From Mesorhabditis belari (lineage: Eukaryota > Nematoda > Chromadorea > Rhabditida > Rhabditidae): a DNA stretch of 64,000 nt. The position numbers and the translations under genes are program-made. Each line of letters begins with the position of its first letter. Position 1 is the first letter of the stretch. The notes under the pieces are model-generated. The model did no database searches. It was not told the DNA's origin and was given only the letters and a program-made list of their open reading frames with translations. This document shows, piece by piece, positions 22,800 to 34,600 of this stretch. Location: the NCBI GenBank assembly GCA_958450365.1, contig CAUEEP010000725.1:124001-188000 (forward strand). Reading direction: 5' to 3'.

Positions 22800-23375
22800 A
22801 GGAGGTTTTATATGATGCGACTGGATTATGAATATCGCTTTTATCGGGAAAATTCAAAGGGAAAACTTTACTACAGGTATTCCTTTGTTTCTTTTCAATT
22901 GTAATTTGTCTATCAATTGTAATTTGTCTAGTTAGGTGTCTTTCAAAAAGCTGCAACGTTAAGGCTCGCTCAAGGGCAAAAGGCAAACATGTAAAGTGCC
23001 TTGGAGAACATCAGCATTTGCCTCCTGATTTTGGAAAAGAGGTTAACGCTAACGTTTGGGGTTTATTGTTTATTTTTTAGTTACGCCTAATCAAAAAAGG
23101 AGTTAAAAAGGAAGGGTTTTAGGTTTTAGAAGGGACCCAAGAATCCGCATCCATCGCATACTGCAGTCAGACTTTACGAAGAAATGACGCAAATAATCAA
23201 CCGTTTCAAGCTTTCATCGGCTATCAATCTCATTGTTGGACCAAACTACGCACGGAAGAAAACTGTATTGGCTCGACAAAAGCAACGTTTTACTGCTATT
23301 TCTAATGGTCGCTTGCCCGGTTGCGAATTTGTGCAACATCTTTCTCAGCTTTTGACTTATATTAAAAAAATTTGA
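22800..23375 (+). pseudogene. FLYWCH zinc-finger fragment of the MULE-like element
   Basis: The first exon (to 22876) encodes YEYRFYRENSKGKLYYR. A short intron (GTATTC...AGTTAG, 22877-22935) joins it in phase to CLSKSCNVKARSRAKGKHVK, CLGEHQHLPPDF. This shows the F-Y---...YYRC-----C-A...H--...H-H layout of FLYWCH fingers, DNA-binding domains common in nematode genes and MULE transposons. Further downstream IHPSHTAVRLYEEMTQIINR and onward (about 23145-23375) probably belongs to the same protein, but the connecting exon is unclear. No transposase catalytic core follows. Confidence 0.65.
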
Positions 23376-24003
23376 TTTTTATTGTTGTCCTAACTTTCAT
23401 TGTTATCGGTTGCACTTTTTTGTTAAATAGCTAAATGTTAAAAGCAATAAAATATTTTACTAATGGTTATTAGCTTCTAGAAAGGACTAATTTAGATAAA
23501 TATTGGAAGATTGCGCAAAAAATTGGAAGATTTCATAAAAAATAGAATAAAATTAAAAAAAAAAACAATAAAAAAAGCTCGAAAATGAAAATAATGATTA
23601 AAAATCCGAGTGCTTAATACAGAGCTAAAGTTGCGCAAATGATCCAGTTACGCAAATGACCCTTGTTGCCCAAACGTACTTGCGCAAATGACCCTGTTGC
23701 GCAAATAAAATGGCGGAAATTAGCCTACCCCGTTTTTTCTTCAAGATTTCTGATTTTCCAACAATTTCTATCGGTTTATGTTTCTTTAATGACTTCTAAT
23801 TCACGTGAGTTTTCTAAAATCTTCTCAGTGATAAGGAGAAAGAAATTCACGGAATTCAACCGGGTTTTTTTGAACTGTATCCGGTTCAAAGTCTTCTCAA
23901 AAACGTAGACATCTTTCTTTTCTTAAAAAGACCGAAAAAATCTCAATTTCCGTTAATTCTGTACTTTTTTCACATATAGGATACCTGATTAATAAGAAAA
24001 AAC

Positions 24004-24092
24004 TTTAAAGAACGGAATCGAATCCGCTGAGAAAGATGAGATAGATTTCAGAGTCTAGCACACTATTCCCTAGGCCACCGCTGCAATTTCTA
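24004..24092 (-). tRNA. tRNA-like sequence (class II-like, degenerate)
   Basis: Minus strand: GCAGCGGTGGCCTAGGGAAT then AGTGTGC forms an A-box region, and GCGGATTCGATTCCG forms a T-arm/B-box region, with a longer variable region between them. The start GCAGCGGTGG recurs in the tRNA-like sequences at 53372 (GCAGCGGTAG) and 59690 (GCGGCGGTGG), suggesting one SINE or pseudo-tRNA family. Confidence 0.5.
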
Positions 24093-24452
24093 AGCTCAAT
24101 TTCTAAGCTCAATTTCTAAGCTCAATTCCTAGATCTATTACTGATATTCTAAGCCCAATTTCTAGATCTAATACTCAATTTTTAAGCTCAATGTCAAAGC
24201 TCAATTTCTAAGCCCAATTTCTAAACTTAATTTCTAGATCTATTACTGATATTCTAAGCCCAATTTCTAGATCTAATACTCAATTTTTAAGCCCAATTTC
24301 TAAGCTCAATTTCTAAGCCCAATTTCTAAACTTAATTTCTAGATCTATTACTGATATTCTAAGCCCAATTTCTAGATCTAATACTCAATTTTTAAGCCCA
24401 ATTTCTAAGCTCAATTTCTAAGCTCAATTTCTAGATCTAATACTCAATTTCT
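24085..24452. repeat. CTCAATTTCTAAG minisatellite
   Basis: About 360 bp of tandem units based on CTCAATTTCTAAG, with a longer higher-order unit containing TCTAGATCTATTACTGATAT repeated three times. Confidence 0.9.
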
Positions 24453-24560
24453 GTTTCACTCGACGACAACCTCTTATAGCTCGTCGCAGTTTACCAAAAA
24501 TTTGGAAATCAAATTTTTCATCTATTTTTTGTCTATTTTTTATCTATTTTTGTCTATTTT

Positions 24561-24570
24561 TTTCTTTTAG
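24561..24570 (+). other. Spliced-leader acceptor immediately before ATG
   Basis: TTTCTTTTAG abuts the ATG at 24571, after a long T-rich run. With no exon upstream in reach, this is best read as a trans-splice acceptor giving essentially no 5' UTR, as is common for nematode SL-capped messages. Confidence 0.65.
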
Positions 24571-27500
24571 ATGAAAACAAACATCTTAATTCTAATATTT
24601 TCTTGTTTATTCGGTGCCTTTCTCACTTTTCGAACACAATCCGTGGCAGTGAAAGGGAAATTGATGTGCGGAAGTGAGCCGGCAAAGGGAATTCTCGTGA
24701 AATTGATCGACGATGATGGATTTAATGGTGAGAAACTTTGAATTTATAAAAATAAACCTAAAAATAAGCATTATTGATGAAGTTAAAGGTGATAAAAGCT
24801 TTCTCTTTTTACCTAAATACCGTATTTTCTCTCCAATAGTAGTGCATCTGGCCGAGCCGAGTTGGTGACGATTTTCCGGTTTCCAAGTTCTTCACAGAAG
24901 CCCAACACTCTAATTCCCTACTAGATCTCATCGTCAGCTACATTTTTCGACCTCACATCGATAGGTTCTGATAAGCGGTTCTCGAGATTTCGAGGAATTT
25001 AGGATCAGTAGTTTTCGAGATTTCGAGCAGTCTTTTTTCTTTGTTCGCAAATCTTTTGTTCATATCTAAATACCGTATTCTCTCCAATAGTAGTGCACCT
25101 GGCCGAGCCGAGTTGGTGACGATTTTCCGGTTTCCAAGTTCTTCACAGAAGCCCAACACTCAAATCCCCCACTAGATCTCATCGTCAGCTACATTTTCCG
25201 ACCCCACATCAATAGGCTCTGATAAGCGGTTCTCGAGATTTCGAGTAATTTAGGCAAACCTTAAGGTGTATTCCCTAATAGTGCACCCTGCCGAGTTGGT
25301 GACTATTTACGGCTTCCAAAGTTTTCCCAGAAGCTCAACACTCTAATTCCCCACTAGATCTCATCGTCAGCTACATTTTCCGATCCCACATCAATAGGCT
25401 CTGATAAGCGGTTCTCGAGATTTCGAGGAATTTAGGCGACGCTCAGGGTGCACTACTACAGTGCGTTTCAAATTCTTAAACGCACCCTCTAAAATAGCGA
25501 ATTTTGCATTTTGACCACCTCTACAACTATTAATCTTTTTTCTATTAGAAAGAGCATGTCTTAAAACCTAAATAACACGAAAAATAAGCATACTGTAAAA
25601 AACAAAAATTTTCAGAATAGAAACTTTTTGCTAAATCAACCGTTTCAAATTCTTAAACGCACTATGAAAATATTTTTATTTATCAACACAAATTAAAAAT
25701 CAAAGGTAAAAAATCAAAACTAATAATCTGTACACGCACCAGAAAGATTAATTACTTGAAAAATACGGTCTGGCATTGAATTGATGAGGTTTTGAAGAGC
25801 AGAGACGTCGAGGCCGAAAAAATTGCTGCTTTATGTGTGGAGACGCCTTGAAACTGACAATGATTCTTGTAGACAGCTCGGACAAGTATTCCCCATAAAT
25901 TTTCTATCGGATTGAGGTCAGGAGACTGAGCGGGTCAGTCCAAAGTTGCAATGTTGTTGTTGTTCAGTCAGTCTCGGGCGTCTCCGGCTCGATGAATTGA
26001 CGCGTTGTCGTATTGAAACAAATCGGGAACGGCTTGATTTAGGAGCGAAAACGGCGACAAGCAATTGTTCAACATATCTATCTAGTCATCCGATTTGAAA
26101 TCAGCTTCAGAGCGACCGTTCCATCAGCACAAAAGGCGGCCCAAACCATCACAGAACCACTGTCAAAGTTTCGAGTTCCAAACACCATCGGATCACGTCG
26201 AAGATCCCTCCAATAGTAGCCAACGCCATCGGGGCCATCCAAATTCCATTTCTTCTCATCGGAAAAGATCACCCAAATGCAAAAAAATAATAAAACATAA
26301 GCGGCTTTCCAACCATAGACCAATTATGATTCATCTGAGTCTTGGCGAAGGCCAATCGGGCTTTCTTGTGCAAAAGCTTCACGATCGGTTGGATGTTCAA
26401 TAATTGTCGATCGATATGCGCGTTTTTCCTTGATGGCTCGCCAAATTGTCGACTTCGAAGAGTCGATTTTCCGTTGCGTTTTCACTTCATTGATCGTTTT
26501 TCCGTGGATGTTGTTCACAATATGGCGTCTAGCTCGCGGTGGAAGCTTTGGTTTTGGTCCTGGCTTCTTCTTTGGCTTCTTCTTTGGTGCAGAAACGAAC
26601 TCGGACTTTATATAATTCCGCGTGGCAGAGTCGGATCGGCCCAAATTTTTTGCGATTTTCCTTATTGAGTCGCCAATACTCAAACGGGCATCAATCTGGC
26701 CTTTCTCATAATCCGTGAGCAGCTTTCCGTGTGCCATTTATCTGGAAATTAACAAAAATTATAAATTTAATAAAAAAATATGCACAACAAAACGAAAAAT
26801 TTCAAATAACAACAGCAAAGGCGGGTGCGTTTAAGAATTTGAAACGGTTGATTGAGCAAAAAGTCTCTATTCTGAAAATTTTTGTTTTTTACAGTATGCT
26901 TATTTTTCGTGTTATTTAGGTTTTAAGACATGCTCTTTCTAATAGAAAAAAGATTAATAGTTGTAGAGGTGGTCAAAGTGCAAAATTCGCTATTTTAGAG
27001 GGTGCGTTTAAGAATTTGAAACGCACTGTATTAGAGAAAATACGGTAGTCATTTTTAGTGCCTGATCCCGATGACAATATGGGACAAACGAAAACATCTA
27101 ATGATGGATCATTTTCCCTTAATGGTGAGGTTCATTGATTCAAATTCAAATTCATTTAAAAGTTGATTGTTTCATTGCTAAAAGTTTCATTTGAGGTTCC
27201 ACCGCCGAACTCTCATCAATAGAGCCAGAGTTAAAAATCTATCATGATTGCAATGATGAGCATAAGGTAAAGATTTATTGCAAATTGATTTTAAACTGTT
27301 CTGAAAAATATAGCCAAACGAAAACTGGCATTGACTTTATCTTGGCTTGTTCTAGAAACTAAGAGATTATTTAAAAGCCAAGTCAAAGTCAAGTCAATCA
27401 TTTTCCAAAAGGCGTTAGGCTTGAAAGGCAAACATGGACGCTACAAACTACAAATTACAAACTACAAACTAGAATTCGGCAAACAAAACTAAAACCAAAA

Positions 27501-28542
27501 CAGACCAAAACCAAAACCAAACCAAAACCAAAACCAAAACAAAACCAAAACAAAACCAAAACAAAACCAAAACAAAACCAAAACAAAACCAAAACTCAAT
27601 TTGCATATAAATTAACATGTAAATTTTAGATTGTAAAATGCAAATTTTAATGTTTTAATTTAATGTTTTAATTTTAAATTGTAAAATGCAAATTTGCCTT
27701 TCACTTTTTCTCACTCCCCAAAATCTCGCGGCCGAAAAAAGGACCAAAACACGACCTCGAAATTTCGAATCTGCAAACAGATTTTCGCTAGCTCCTCCCA
27801 ATCGCGAGATATTGGCGAGTTTTGGTTAGTTTTGGTTTTGGTTTGTTTTGGTTTTGGTTTTGGTCTGTTTTGGTTTTGGTGGTTTAAGTTTTAACTTTAT
27901 TGGTTAAAACACGCACGAGAAAATGCTCGTAGAAACAAACAGACAGACAGACAGACAGATAGACGGATAGACGGATAGACGGATAGACAGACAGATAGTC
28001 GGATAGACGGATAGACAGACAGACAGATAGACAGACAGATAGACGGACAGACAGACAGACAGACAGATAGACGGATAGACGGATAGACGGATAGACAGAC
28101 AGATAGTCGGATAGACGGATAGACAGACAGACAGATAGACAGACAGATAGACGGACAGACAGACAGACAGACAGATAGACGGATAGACGGATAGACGGAT
28201 AGACAGACAGGCAGACGGATAGACGGATAGACAGACAGATAGTCGGATAGTCGGATAGACGGATAGACAGACAGACAGACAGACAGGCAGACAGACAGAC
28301 AAACAAGCAGACAGACAAACAAGCAGACAGACAAACAAGCAGACAGACAAACACTGCTCTTTTATATAGTAATTCATCTGATTTATCCGATATTCCGATT
28401 TTAGCCGTGCCTTCGCCGTTGGCTGATCCGTATCCCTTCTCGATACATTTCCGACGGTGAAAATCCGCAACAAGTGATGGATTTGGGCACACTCAATCTC
28501 GAAGTACAACTTGAAAAAGAAGACAGAAGATGTCATCAATAA
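24571..28542 (+). CDS. Transthyretin-like family secreted protein, gene 1
   Basis: Four exons: 24571-24727, 27059-27124, 27196-27266 and 28405-28542 (stop TAA). All phases agree and give 143 residues, the usual size for the nematode TTL family. An N-terminal signal peptide (NILILIFSCLFGAFL) is followed by the family's opening VKGKLMCGSEPAKGILVKL. Further family marks are PDPDDNMGQTKTSNDGSF, the KIYHDCND motif, PCLRRWLIRIPSRYIS and a final Cys (RRCHQ). TTL proteins are secreted beta-sandwich proteins, mostly of unknown role; one in C. elegans (ttr-52) bridges dying cells and engulfing cells. AATAAA overlaps the stop codon (28538-28543). The first intron (2.3 kb) carries MITEs and a Tc1/Tc3-like transposon; the third carries a large GACAGATA array. 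The paralogue starts 106 bp downstream, so the two are probably one operon. Confidence 0.92.
24826..25457. mobile_element. Cluster of three GTGCACC-family MITEs
   Basis: Three diverged units (about 24826-25025, 25072-25265 and 25262-25457). Each has the GAGTTGGTGACGATTTTCCG / CTAGATCTCATCGTCAGC core in the orientation opposite to that at 14395. Left edges read ACCGTATTTTCTCTCCAATA. The third unit is split by the transposon at 25459-27028; its right edge (TTAGAGAAAATACGGTA) resumes at 27031. Confidence 0.75.
25459..27028 (-). mobile_element. Tc1/Tc3-like transposon with 205-bp inverted repeats
   Basis: 1570 bp, ends CAGTGCGTTTCAAATTCTTA and complement, TA flanks (25457-25458, 27029-27030). 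The inverted repeats span about 25459-25663 and 26825-27028. GTTTCAAATTCTTAAACGCA occurs at the tip and again at the inner edge of each repeat, the double binding-site layout known from Tc3. It is inserted inside an older MITE within the first intron of TTL gene 1. The encoded transposase is on the minus strand and broken. Confidence 0.9.
25760..26737 (-). pseudogene. Tc3-like DD34E transposase with two in-frame TGA codons
   Basis: The N-terminal helix-turn-helix (LTDYEKGQIDARLSIGDS, RKIAKNLGRSDSATRNYI) and a basic linker (APKKKPKKKPGPKPKLPP) are intact from the ATG at 26737 to 26324. A second frame gives VIFSDEKKWNLDGPDGVGYY (first Asp) and NFDSGSVMVWAAF. A third gives YDNASIHRAGDARD, a stop, LNNNNIATLD, a stop, then PAQSPDLNPIENLWGILVRA (Glu region). 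Both stops are TGA where relatives carry TGG (Trp). Frame breaks also lie near 26325 and 26080. Dead copy. Confidence 0.85.
27478..27882. repeat. Complementary CCAAAACAAAA and GGTTTTGG tracts
   Basis: An array of CCAAAACAAAACCAAAA (about 27488-27596) is followed about 230 bases later by GTTTTGGTTTTGGTTTT (about 27820-27882). The two are complementary, so the transcript of this intron could fold into a long stem. It lies in the last intron of TTL gene 1. Confidence 0.75.
27934..28352. repeat. GACAGACAGATAGACGGATA microsatellite array
   Basis: About 420 bp of GACA, GATA and GACG tetranucleotides with higher-order blocks such as GATAGACGGATAGACGGATA, in the last intron of TTL gene 1. It is open in all three minus-strand frames only because the unit lacks stops there. 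Confidence 0.97.
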
Positions 28543-28648
28543 ATGCTTTTGAAAGATTTTATTGATTTTATGAAAAAAAGTGAATCGATGTTTATCTGGC
28601 GTGACTTTTAATCAATGTTTATCAAAAGATTTCTAGAAAAACTTTATT
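28543..28648 (+). other. Intercistronic region with trans-splice acceptor
   Basis: Only 106 bp separate the stop of TTL gene 1 from the ATG of TTL gene 2. In order: the overlapping AATAAA of gene 1, a T-rich stretch (GATTTTATTGATTTTATG) resembling the U-rich element of nematode operons, and an acceptor TTTCTAG ending at 28636, 12 bases before the ATG. This layout matches SL2-type operon junctions, which are usually about 100 bp. Confidence 0.6.
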
Positions 28649-31600
28649 ATGAAACTTTTGCTATTTTGCGTGCTTCCATTGCTGATGGCACGACCGGAAA
28701 CGGCAAAAAAAACCTCGGGCACACAAAGTATTTCCGTGAGTTCAAATTCAACAATTTTACGTTTAATTTTAACAACAATTTTTTCTCTAAAATCAAATTT
28801 TATCGATTTTATCAATTTATTGAAGTTTTTAACACTCTAAAGAACGAATAAAGGTCTTTAAGATTAGAAAAATGACTTAACTTTAATTAAAAACTGGTTT
28901 AAAAAGCATTAAAGTTATTAGTTTTGACTTTTTTTTTAGCTAGTTTTAAAGAGTTTTTAAAAAATAAGCCAATTTACGATTATTTACGATAGCATAAGAA
29001 AAATTGCAAATGTTTAAAGCAATTGCAAAGCATTTTTGTCACTTTTTTTTTAGTTTAAAATTCTCATGGTTTTCTTTTAGATTACGTGAAGAAAAAGGAT
29101 CTTTATCCTCAATAAAAGGGATTTTTTTTTAGGTAAAAGGTGTGCTTCGTTGTGGCTCAAAACCGGCGAAGGGTGTTCTCATCAAATTGATCGATGAGGA
29201 TTTCGGTGGGGTTTAATGACAAACTAATAATAACTAATGACTTTCTTGTCACCTATTTACAGTTTTTAGACATTGTGCTAGTGTTTCCCTCGCGAGTAAT
29301 GCGTCCTGAAAAAGTTATCCGACATTTGAGATGTGCCCCGCCCCTTTTCCCATTGGCAATCGAACTTTGAGCTCAAATATCTTGGTGCTGGACTGTTCAA
29401 TTTAAATAGTTTTTATACCAATCGATAGAGAAAGTCTTGGCGCATCTAATGATACCAAGAATATTTAAATTGGATGATTGTACACCGAAATACTTGAGCT
29501 CAAAGTTAGATTGCTAATGAGAAAAGGAGCGGGGCGTGTATAAGATGTCCCAGTGTCCCGGCCCCTTTGCCATTGGCAATGATACCAAGAATATTTAAAT
29601 TGAACAGCCCAGCACCAAGAAATTTGAGCTTAAAGTTAGATTGCTAATGGAAAAAGGGGTGGGGCGTATATAAGATGTCCCAGTGGCATCGCCCACTTTG
29701 CCATTGGCAATCTAACTTTGAACTCAAATTTCTTGGTGTTGGAATGTCCAATTTAAATATTCTTGGTATCATTAGATGCGCCAAGTCTTTCTCTATCGAT
29801 TGGTATAAAAACTATTTAAATTGAACAGTCCAGCATCAAGATATTTGAGCTCAAAGTTGGATTGCCAGCGGCAAAGTGGGCGGGGCCACTGGGGCATCTT
29901 ATATACGCCCTGCCCCTTTTCCCATTCCAAAATCTTCTCAAAATGCACCTATTTGAGCAAGCTGCCGTAATCAAATCGTTATTTTACATTCAATCAATTC
30001 GATTTTCGTATCATTAACTGAGTCTTGTAATTCCTAAAATTATCGAAAAATATGAAAATTGGGCTTATCATAAGTAAACTAGCAGATTAACTACGGTAGT
30101 CTACTTAAATAGGTGATTTTAGAAAACGAGAATCACATTTTAGTGACAATCCTATAGAATATTTTAATCGAAAGCTATCTTTACCCAAAAATTGTATGCT
30201 AATCTTTTAAATCATATTATAATATCGCTAAAAACTCATAAATACCCTTTATCTTCATTGGAAAGTCAATTATCAACAAAAAAAGAATAACCAAAACTCG
30301 ATTTTCATTCAGAATTCAGTAAAAACCTATTGAAATTCGAGGTTAACTATAAGAATTTTCAAAAAAGCTGATTATTGAGCGATTATTGAGCGATTATTGA
30401 GCGATTTTTGAGCATAAACATTGAAGAAAGCCCTATTTCAGCTAAGTGCTCAGAAATTGAGTATATAAAGCGGTTTCTCAAGGCAGAATAGCTGAAAATG
30501 TTGGTCCCTTGTGATGACTAATAAAGGCAACTTTCTTCCTCATTTTCTTTTCTCCAATTTGTCTCGTTTATTCAATTTTGTGTCAAATATCATTTGTCGG
30601 AGATTAAAAAGAAAAAAAGATAATTCGATTTACTTTTTAGAATGTTTTTAATGATAAAGAAAGAGTGGGTGTCGAAATTTCATTTGCTTTCAGGACAAGA
30701 CACAGATGATATGCTTGGACGTGTGCACACCGATGAGAATGGAACTTTTGAGTTAAAGGTGGGGGACAAGTACGGTAATATCACTAGAAGGTACGATACT
30801 TACCTAGAAAGTGCAGTAAGATACCTAGAAAGTACAGTAAGATACTGGGAAGTACGGTAATAACACTAGAAAGTACAGTAAGGTACCTGGGAGGTAGGGA
30901 ATATACCTAGAAAGTACAGTAAGATACCTAGAAAGTACGGAATATCCCTAGAAAGTACAGTAAGATACCTAGAAAGTACGGAATATCCCTAGAAAGTACA
31001 GTAAGATACCTAGAAAGTACGGAATATCCCTAGAAAGTACAGTAAGATACCTAGAAAGTACGGAATATCCCTAGAAAGTACAGTAAGATACCTAGAAAGT
31101 ACGGAATATCCCTAGAAAGTACAGTAAGATACCTAGGAAGTACGGAATATCCCTAGAAAGTACAGTAAGATACCTAGAAAGTACGGAATGTCCCTAGAAA
31201 GTACAGTAAGATACCTAGAAAGTAGGAATATCCCTAGGAAGTACGGTAATATAACTAGAAAGTACAGTAGAATACCTGGGAAGTACGGAATATCCCTAGA
31301 AAGTACAGTAAAATACCTGGGAAGTACGGTAAGATACCTAGAAAGTACGAAATATCCTTAGGAAGTACGGTAATAATACTAGAAACTACGGTGATCCGAG
31401 AAAGTACGGTACTAGAGATCGTTGTTTATATTATAGCCCATTTTGTAGCAAATTTTTCACTGATTCCGAATCTATAGGCCGTTTTTCCGTATTGCGTTTA
31501 AAATCTCGATTTAAATCAATTTAAAGTTTGGATAATAAAAATAGTTTTCGAGATCGATATCTGTATTTATCTGACCGCGCGACTATTAACCGATCTTGCC

Positions 31601-34600
31601 TTCCCCCAGGAGATATGCCGTTGTGGCCGAGTGGTTAGTGCGCTAGGCTCTCAAACTGTTGGACCTAGTTCGAGACTGGGCGTGGGTAAAACTTTTACTT
31701 TTTATCAAGAAATTTGTTAGAAAATAGGCTAAATCCCACTTGGAAACTTGGTGGTAAATAAACAACGATTCATAGTTATGGAATTACAGTTTTTCTAAGC
31801 TTTCCAGGGTCACACGACTGAATTCACGGCTATTGACACATCGCTGAGTATTTATCATGATTGCAATGATGGGAATACGGTAAGTTAAATGAAATTATTT
31901 TTGAGGCAATTATTTTGTTCAATTCTTTGTTTTATTCAATTACCGTATTTTCTTAACGCACCCTGAGCGTCGCTTAAATTCCTCGAAAACTCGAGAAGCG
32001 CTTATCAGAACCTATCGATGTGAGGTCGGAAAATGTAGCTGACGATGAGATCTTGTAGAGGATTAGAGTGTTGAGCTTCTGTGAAGAACTTGGAAACCGT
32101 AAAATAGTCTCCAACTCGGCTCGGCCGGGTGCACTACTATTAGAGAAAATACGGTAATTCTATTGAGCTTCCAGCTTTCCATTGAGCTTCTGCAAAAGCT
32201 TGGAAATGAGTTGGTGACCAAAATAGTCACCAACTCGGCTCGCCGGGGTGCACTACTATTAGAGAAAATACGTTATATTGTAAATTCATCGTTTTATCCA
32301 ATTTCGTTCACTTAATTTGGATTTTTTGGGAATAATAAGCTGAAATGGAATCATTTCTACAAGCGTTTCTTTGTGTTTTTGTTTTCAATTAGGCTTAAGC
32401 TTTAAAGTAATTGTAAACTTGTTAAGATTTACTTGTTAAGGTTAACTTAACTTGTTAAGGTAAACTTTAGCCTTATTTAGAGTGCTCAATTCAATTTTCA
32501 GCCTTGCCAGCGTAGATGGCGCTTCGAGATCCCGAGCAAGTACATTTCAACCGGGGAAACGCCGAAAAAGGTTTATTTTTTTGTTCTTATTTCAACGTTT
32601 CTTCGTTTAAAGCCAATAAAATTGTTTAAATCTTATTTTGTAGACTTTTGAGAAAAAAAAAAGAAAAGTTCCATAAAACTGTTAAAAACAATGAGTAAAA
32701 TGAAATTTTTGTTCTAAAATTTCTTCTTTATCGCCCCAGAATACAGTAATCTAAATAAAGACAAGAAAGTTATTCAGTTTATTCAGTTTTTAGCTCTTTT
32801 CTTCAGTTTCTTTAGCTATTTCTTTAGTTTTTTTTTATTTATATTGGGTTGGTGAATTGAAAACTGCGGGCTATTGTCATATGTGACAGTTTGAGCACTT
32901 TCTTCAAAAGAAACCCATTTTGGTGTCAATGGAAAAGTTGTAGAGAATCAAAAATCAAGCTTATCTCCAAATTTTCAGAACGATTCAAAAACTGGTTTTC
33001 AAGAAATGCCAAATTTTCACAAAACTTGCATTTTAAGCAAAACTACTAAGTGTATCTTTTTGGAAATTTGGCTATGAGCCTGATTTTTGATTCTCTACAA
33101 CTTTTCTATTGACACCAAAATGGGTTTCTTTTGAAGAAAGTGCTCAAACTGGGCTGACAGCTAACATCTCCAGTCCTCCATTTTTGAGTCTTGACTCACA
33201 CTTGTCTCACACACAAACCAAAATCCTACTACGAAAGAGGAATCCGCAAATTGCCTGTAAAATGGGCAGAAGTCGTCAATAATAATGGAAATTATTCGGA
33301 ATGAATTGATGGTTTTATGTTCAATAAATTTTAGTTCAAAGTCCCGCAGTTTTCAACTCACCAACCCAATAAAATACGACAAGAAAGTTATTCAGTTTAT
33401 TCAGTTTTTTAGCTCTTTTCTTCTGTTTCTTTAGCTATTTACTTAGTTTTTTTATTTATAGAAAACAAATTCCAATAAAATCCGATTTTTGCCGAATTCA
33501 AGCTTCTAGAATTTCTTTTAAAAAAGAAAACAAAATTTTAGAAATTTATTGATATTTACAGGGTGGCTGAAAATTACGTGCGCGCAGCATCTAACATAGT
33601 TTTAAACAATGTATAAAGCATTACTACTCATATTTTTGTGTTTTAATATTCTTTTTATCGTTGTCTATTATCGTTGTCCTTGGAAGTGGCTAAAAATTGA
33701 CAAAATCACCATCAACTTCTCAGTCCAGCTCTCAAGAGCACTCGCAAACGAAAAGTCGCTACAAAAGGTCTGTTTCCAAAAAGTTTGATGATTTGCGGTG
33801 GAATCAGTGCTTTCGGGACGACCCCGTTAGTTTTTATCGATAAAAATGTGAAGATTAACGCAAAAGTCTATCAAAAAGAGATTCTCGAGAAAGCTGTGGT
33901 GCCGTGGAAGAGGAGCCATCCCAATTTGACCCTTCAACAAGATTGGGCGCCGGCCCACAGAGCCAAAACAACAATTCGCTTTCTCGAAACCAAAATTGGC
34001 TCGTTTTTGACGAAGGATCAATGGCCTGCAAACAGCCCGGATCTCAATCCGTTGGACTTTTCGGTCTGGGGCTTTATGGAAGAACAATTGAGAAATAGGA
34101 AAATCAACAATTTGAATGATTTACGTCGAGAATTCATCAAAATCTGGAACGACTTAGATGCAAATTATCTCCGCCGCACCGTCGATTCTGTAAAGAAGCG
34201 AATTGAAGCCTGTATCAAAGCTTCAATCGAAGTGAATTGAAGCCTGTATCAAAGCTTCAATCGAAGTGAATTGAAGCCTGTATCAAAGCTTCAATCGAAG
34301 TGAATTGAAGCCTGTATCAAAGCTTCAATCGAAGTGAATTGAAGCCTGTATCAAAGCGGATGGAGGCCACTTCGAAAATTTCTTTTAATTATTAAATGCT
34401 TTTGTTACAACTATTATATAAATAAATATTTTTACATGTTCTTTGAAAGAAAATTAAATTATGGCGTTTTCTTTGGCGCACGTAATTTTCAGCCACCCTG
34501 TATTGATATTTATTGATTTGAATTTATTGATAAAAAGTTTAATTCTTAAGAAAAATTATAGAAGATTCTTGATTTAAGAAGAAAAACAATGAAAAACAAT

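Larger units (their letters stand above)
22076..23731 (+). mobile_element. MULE-like transposon with FLYWCH zinc finger, deleted
   Basis: A 1656-bp element flanked by an 8-bp direct repeat, GTTTTTTC (22068-22075 and 23732-23739). Terminal inverted repeats run through GGCTAATTTCCGCC and ATTTGCGCAACAGGGTCATT with subterminal TTTGCGCAA repeats. An 8-9 bp target duplication, the long inverted ends and the internal FLYWCH-type finger point to a Mutator-like element. The catalytic transposase domain is missing, so the copy is non-autonomous. A minisatellite (22662-22798) lies in its left half. Confidence 0.75.
23740..24560. other. Upstream region of the first TTL gene
   Basis: No gene. It contains a tRNA-like sequence and a CTCAATTTCTAAG minisatellite, both listed. 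The last 100 bases are T-rich (TTTTTTGTCTATTTTTTATC and similar) leading into the SL acceptor. Confidence 0.45.
33559..34500 (+). mobile_element. Mariner-like transposon (DD37D type), 5'-deleted
   Basis: 942 bp with ends CAGGGTGGCTGAAAATTACG and complement (about 25 bp) and TA flanks (33557-33558, 34501-34502). It lies in the last intron of TTL gene 2. The transposase has lost its N-terminal DNA-binding part and first catalytic Asp region. A 34-bp tandem repeat that copies its own 3' coding end sits at 34207-34360. Confidence 0.88.

Noticed and set aside
27884..28539. Three overlapping minus-strand frames of 145-211 codons
   Set aside because: They arise from the GACAGATA tetranucleotide array in a TTL intron (Cys/Leu/Ser repeats); the last TTL exon lies on the plus strand in the same place.
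31615..31692. Functional tRNA-Leu or tRNA-Ser gene
   Set aside because: A-box is strong but acceptor ends do not pair and the T-arm is poor; called tRNA-like only.
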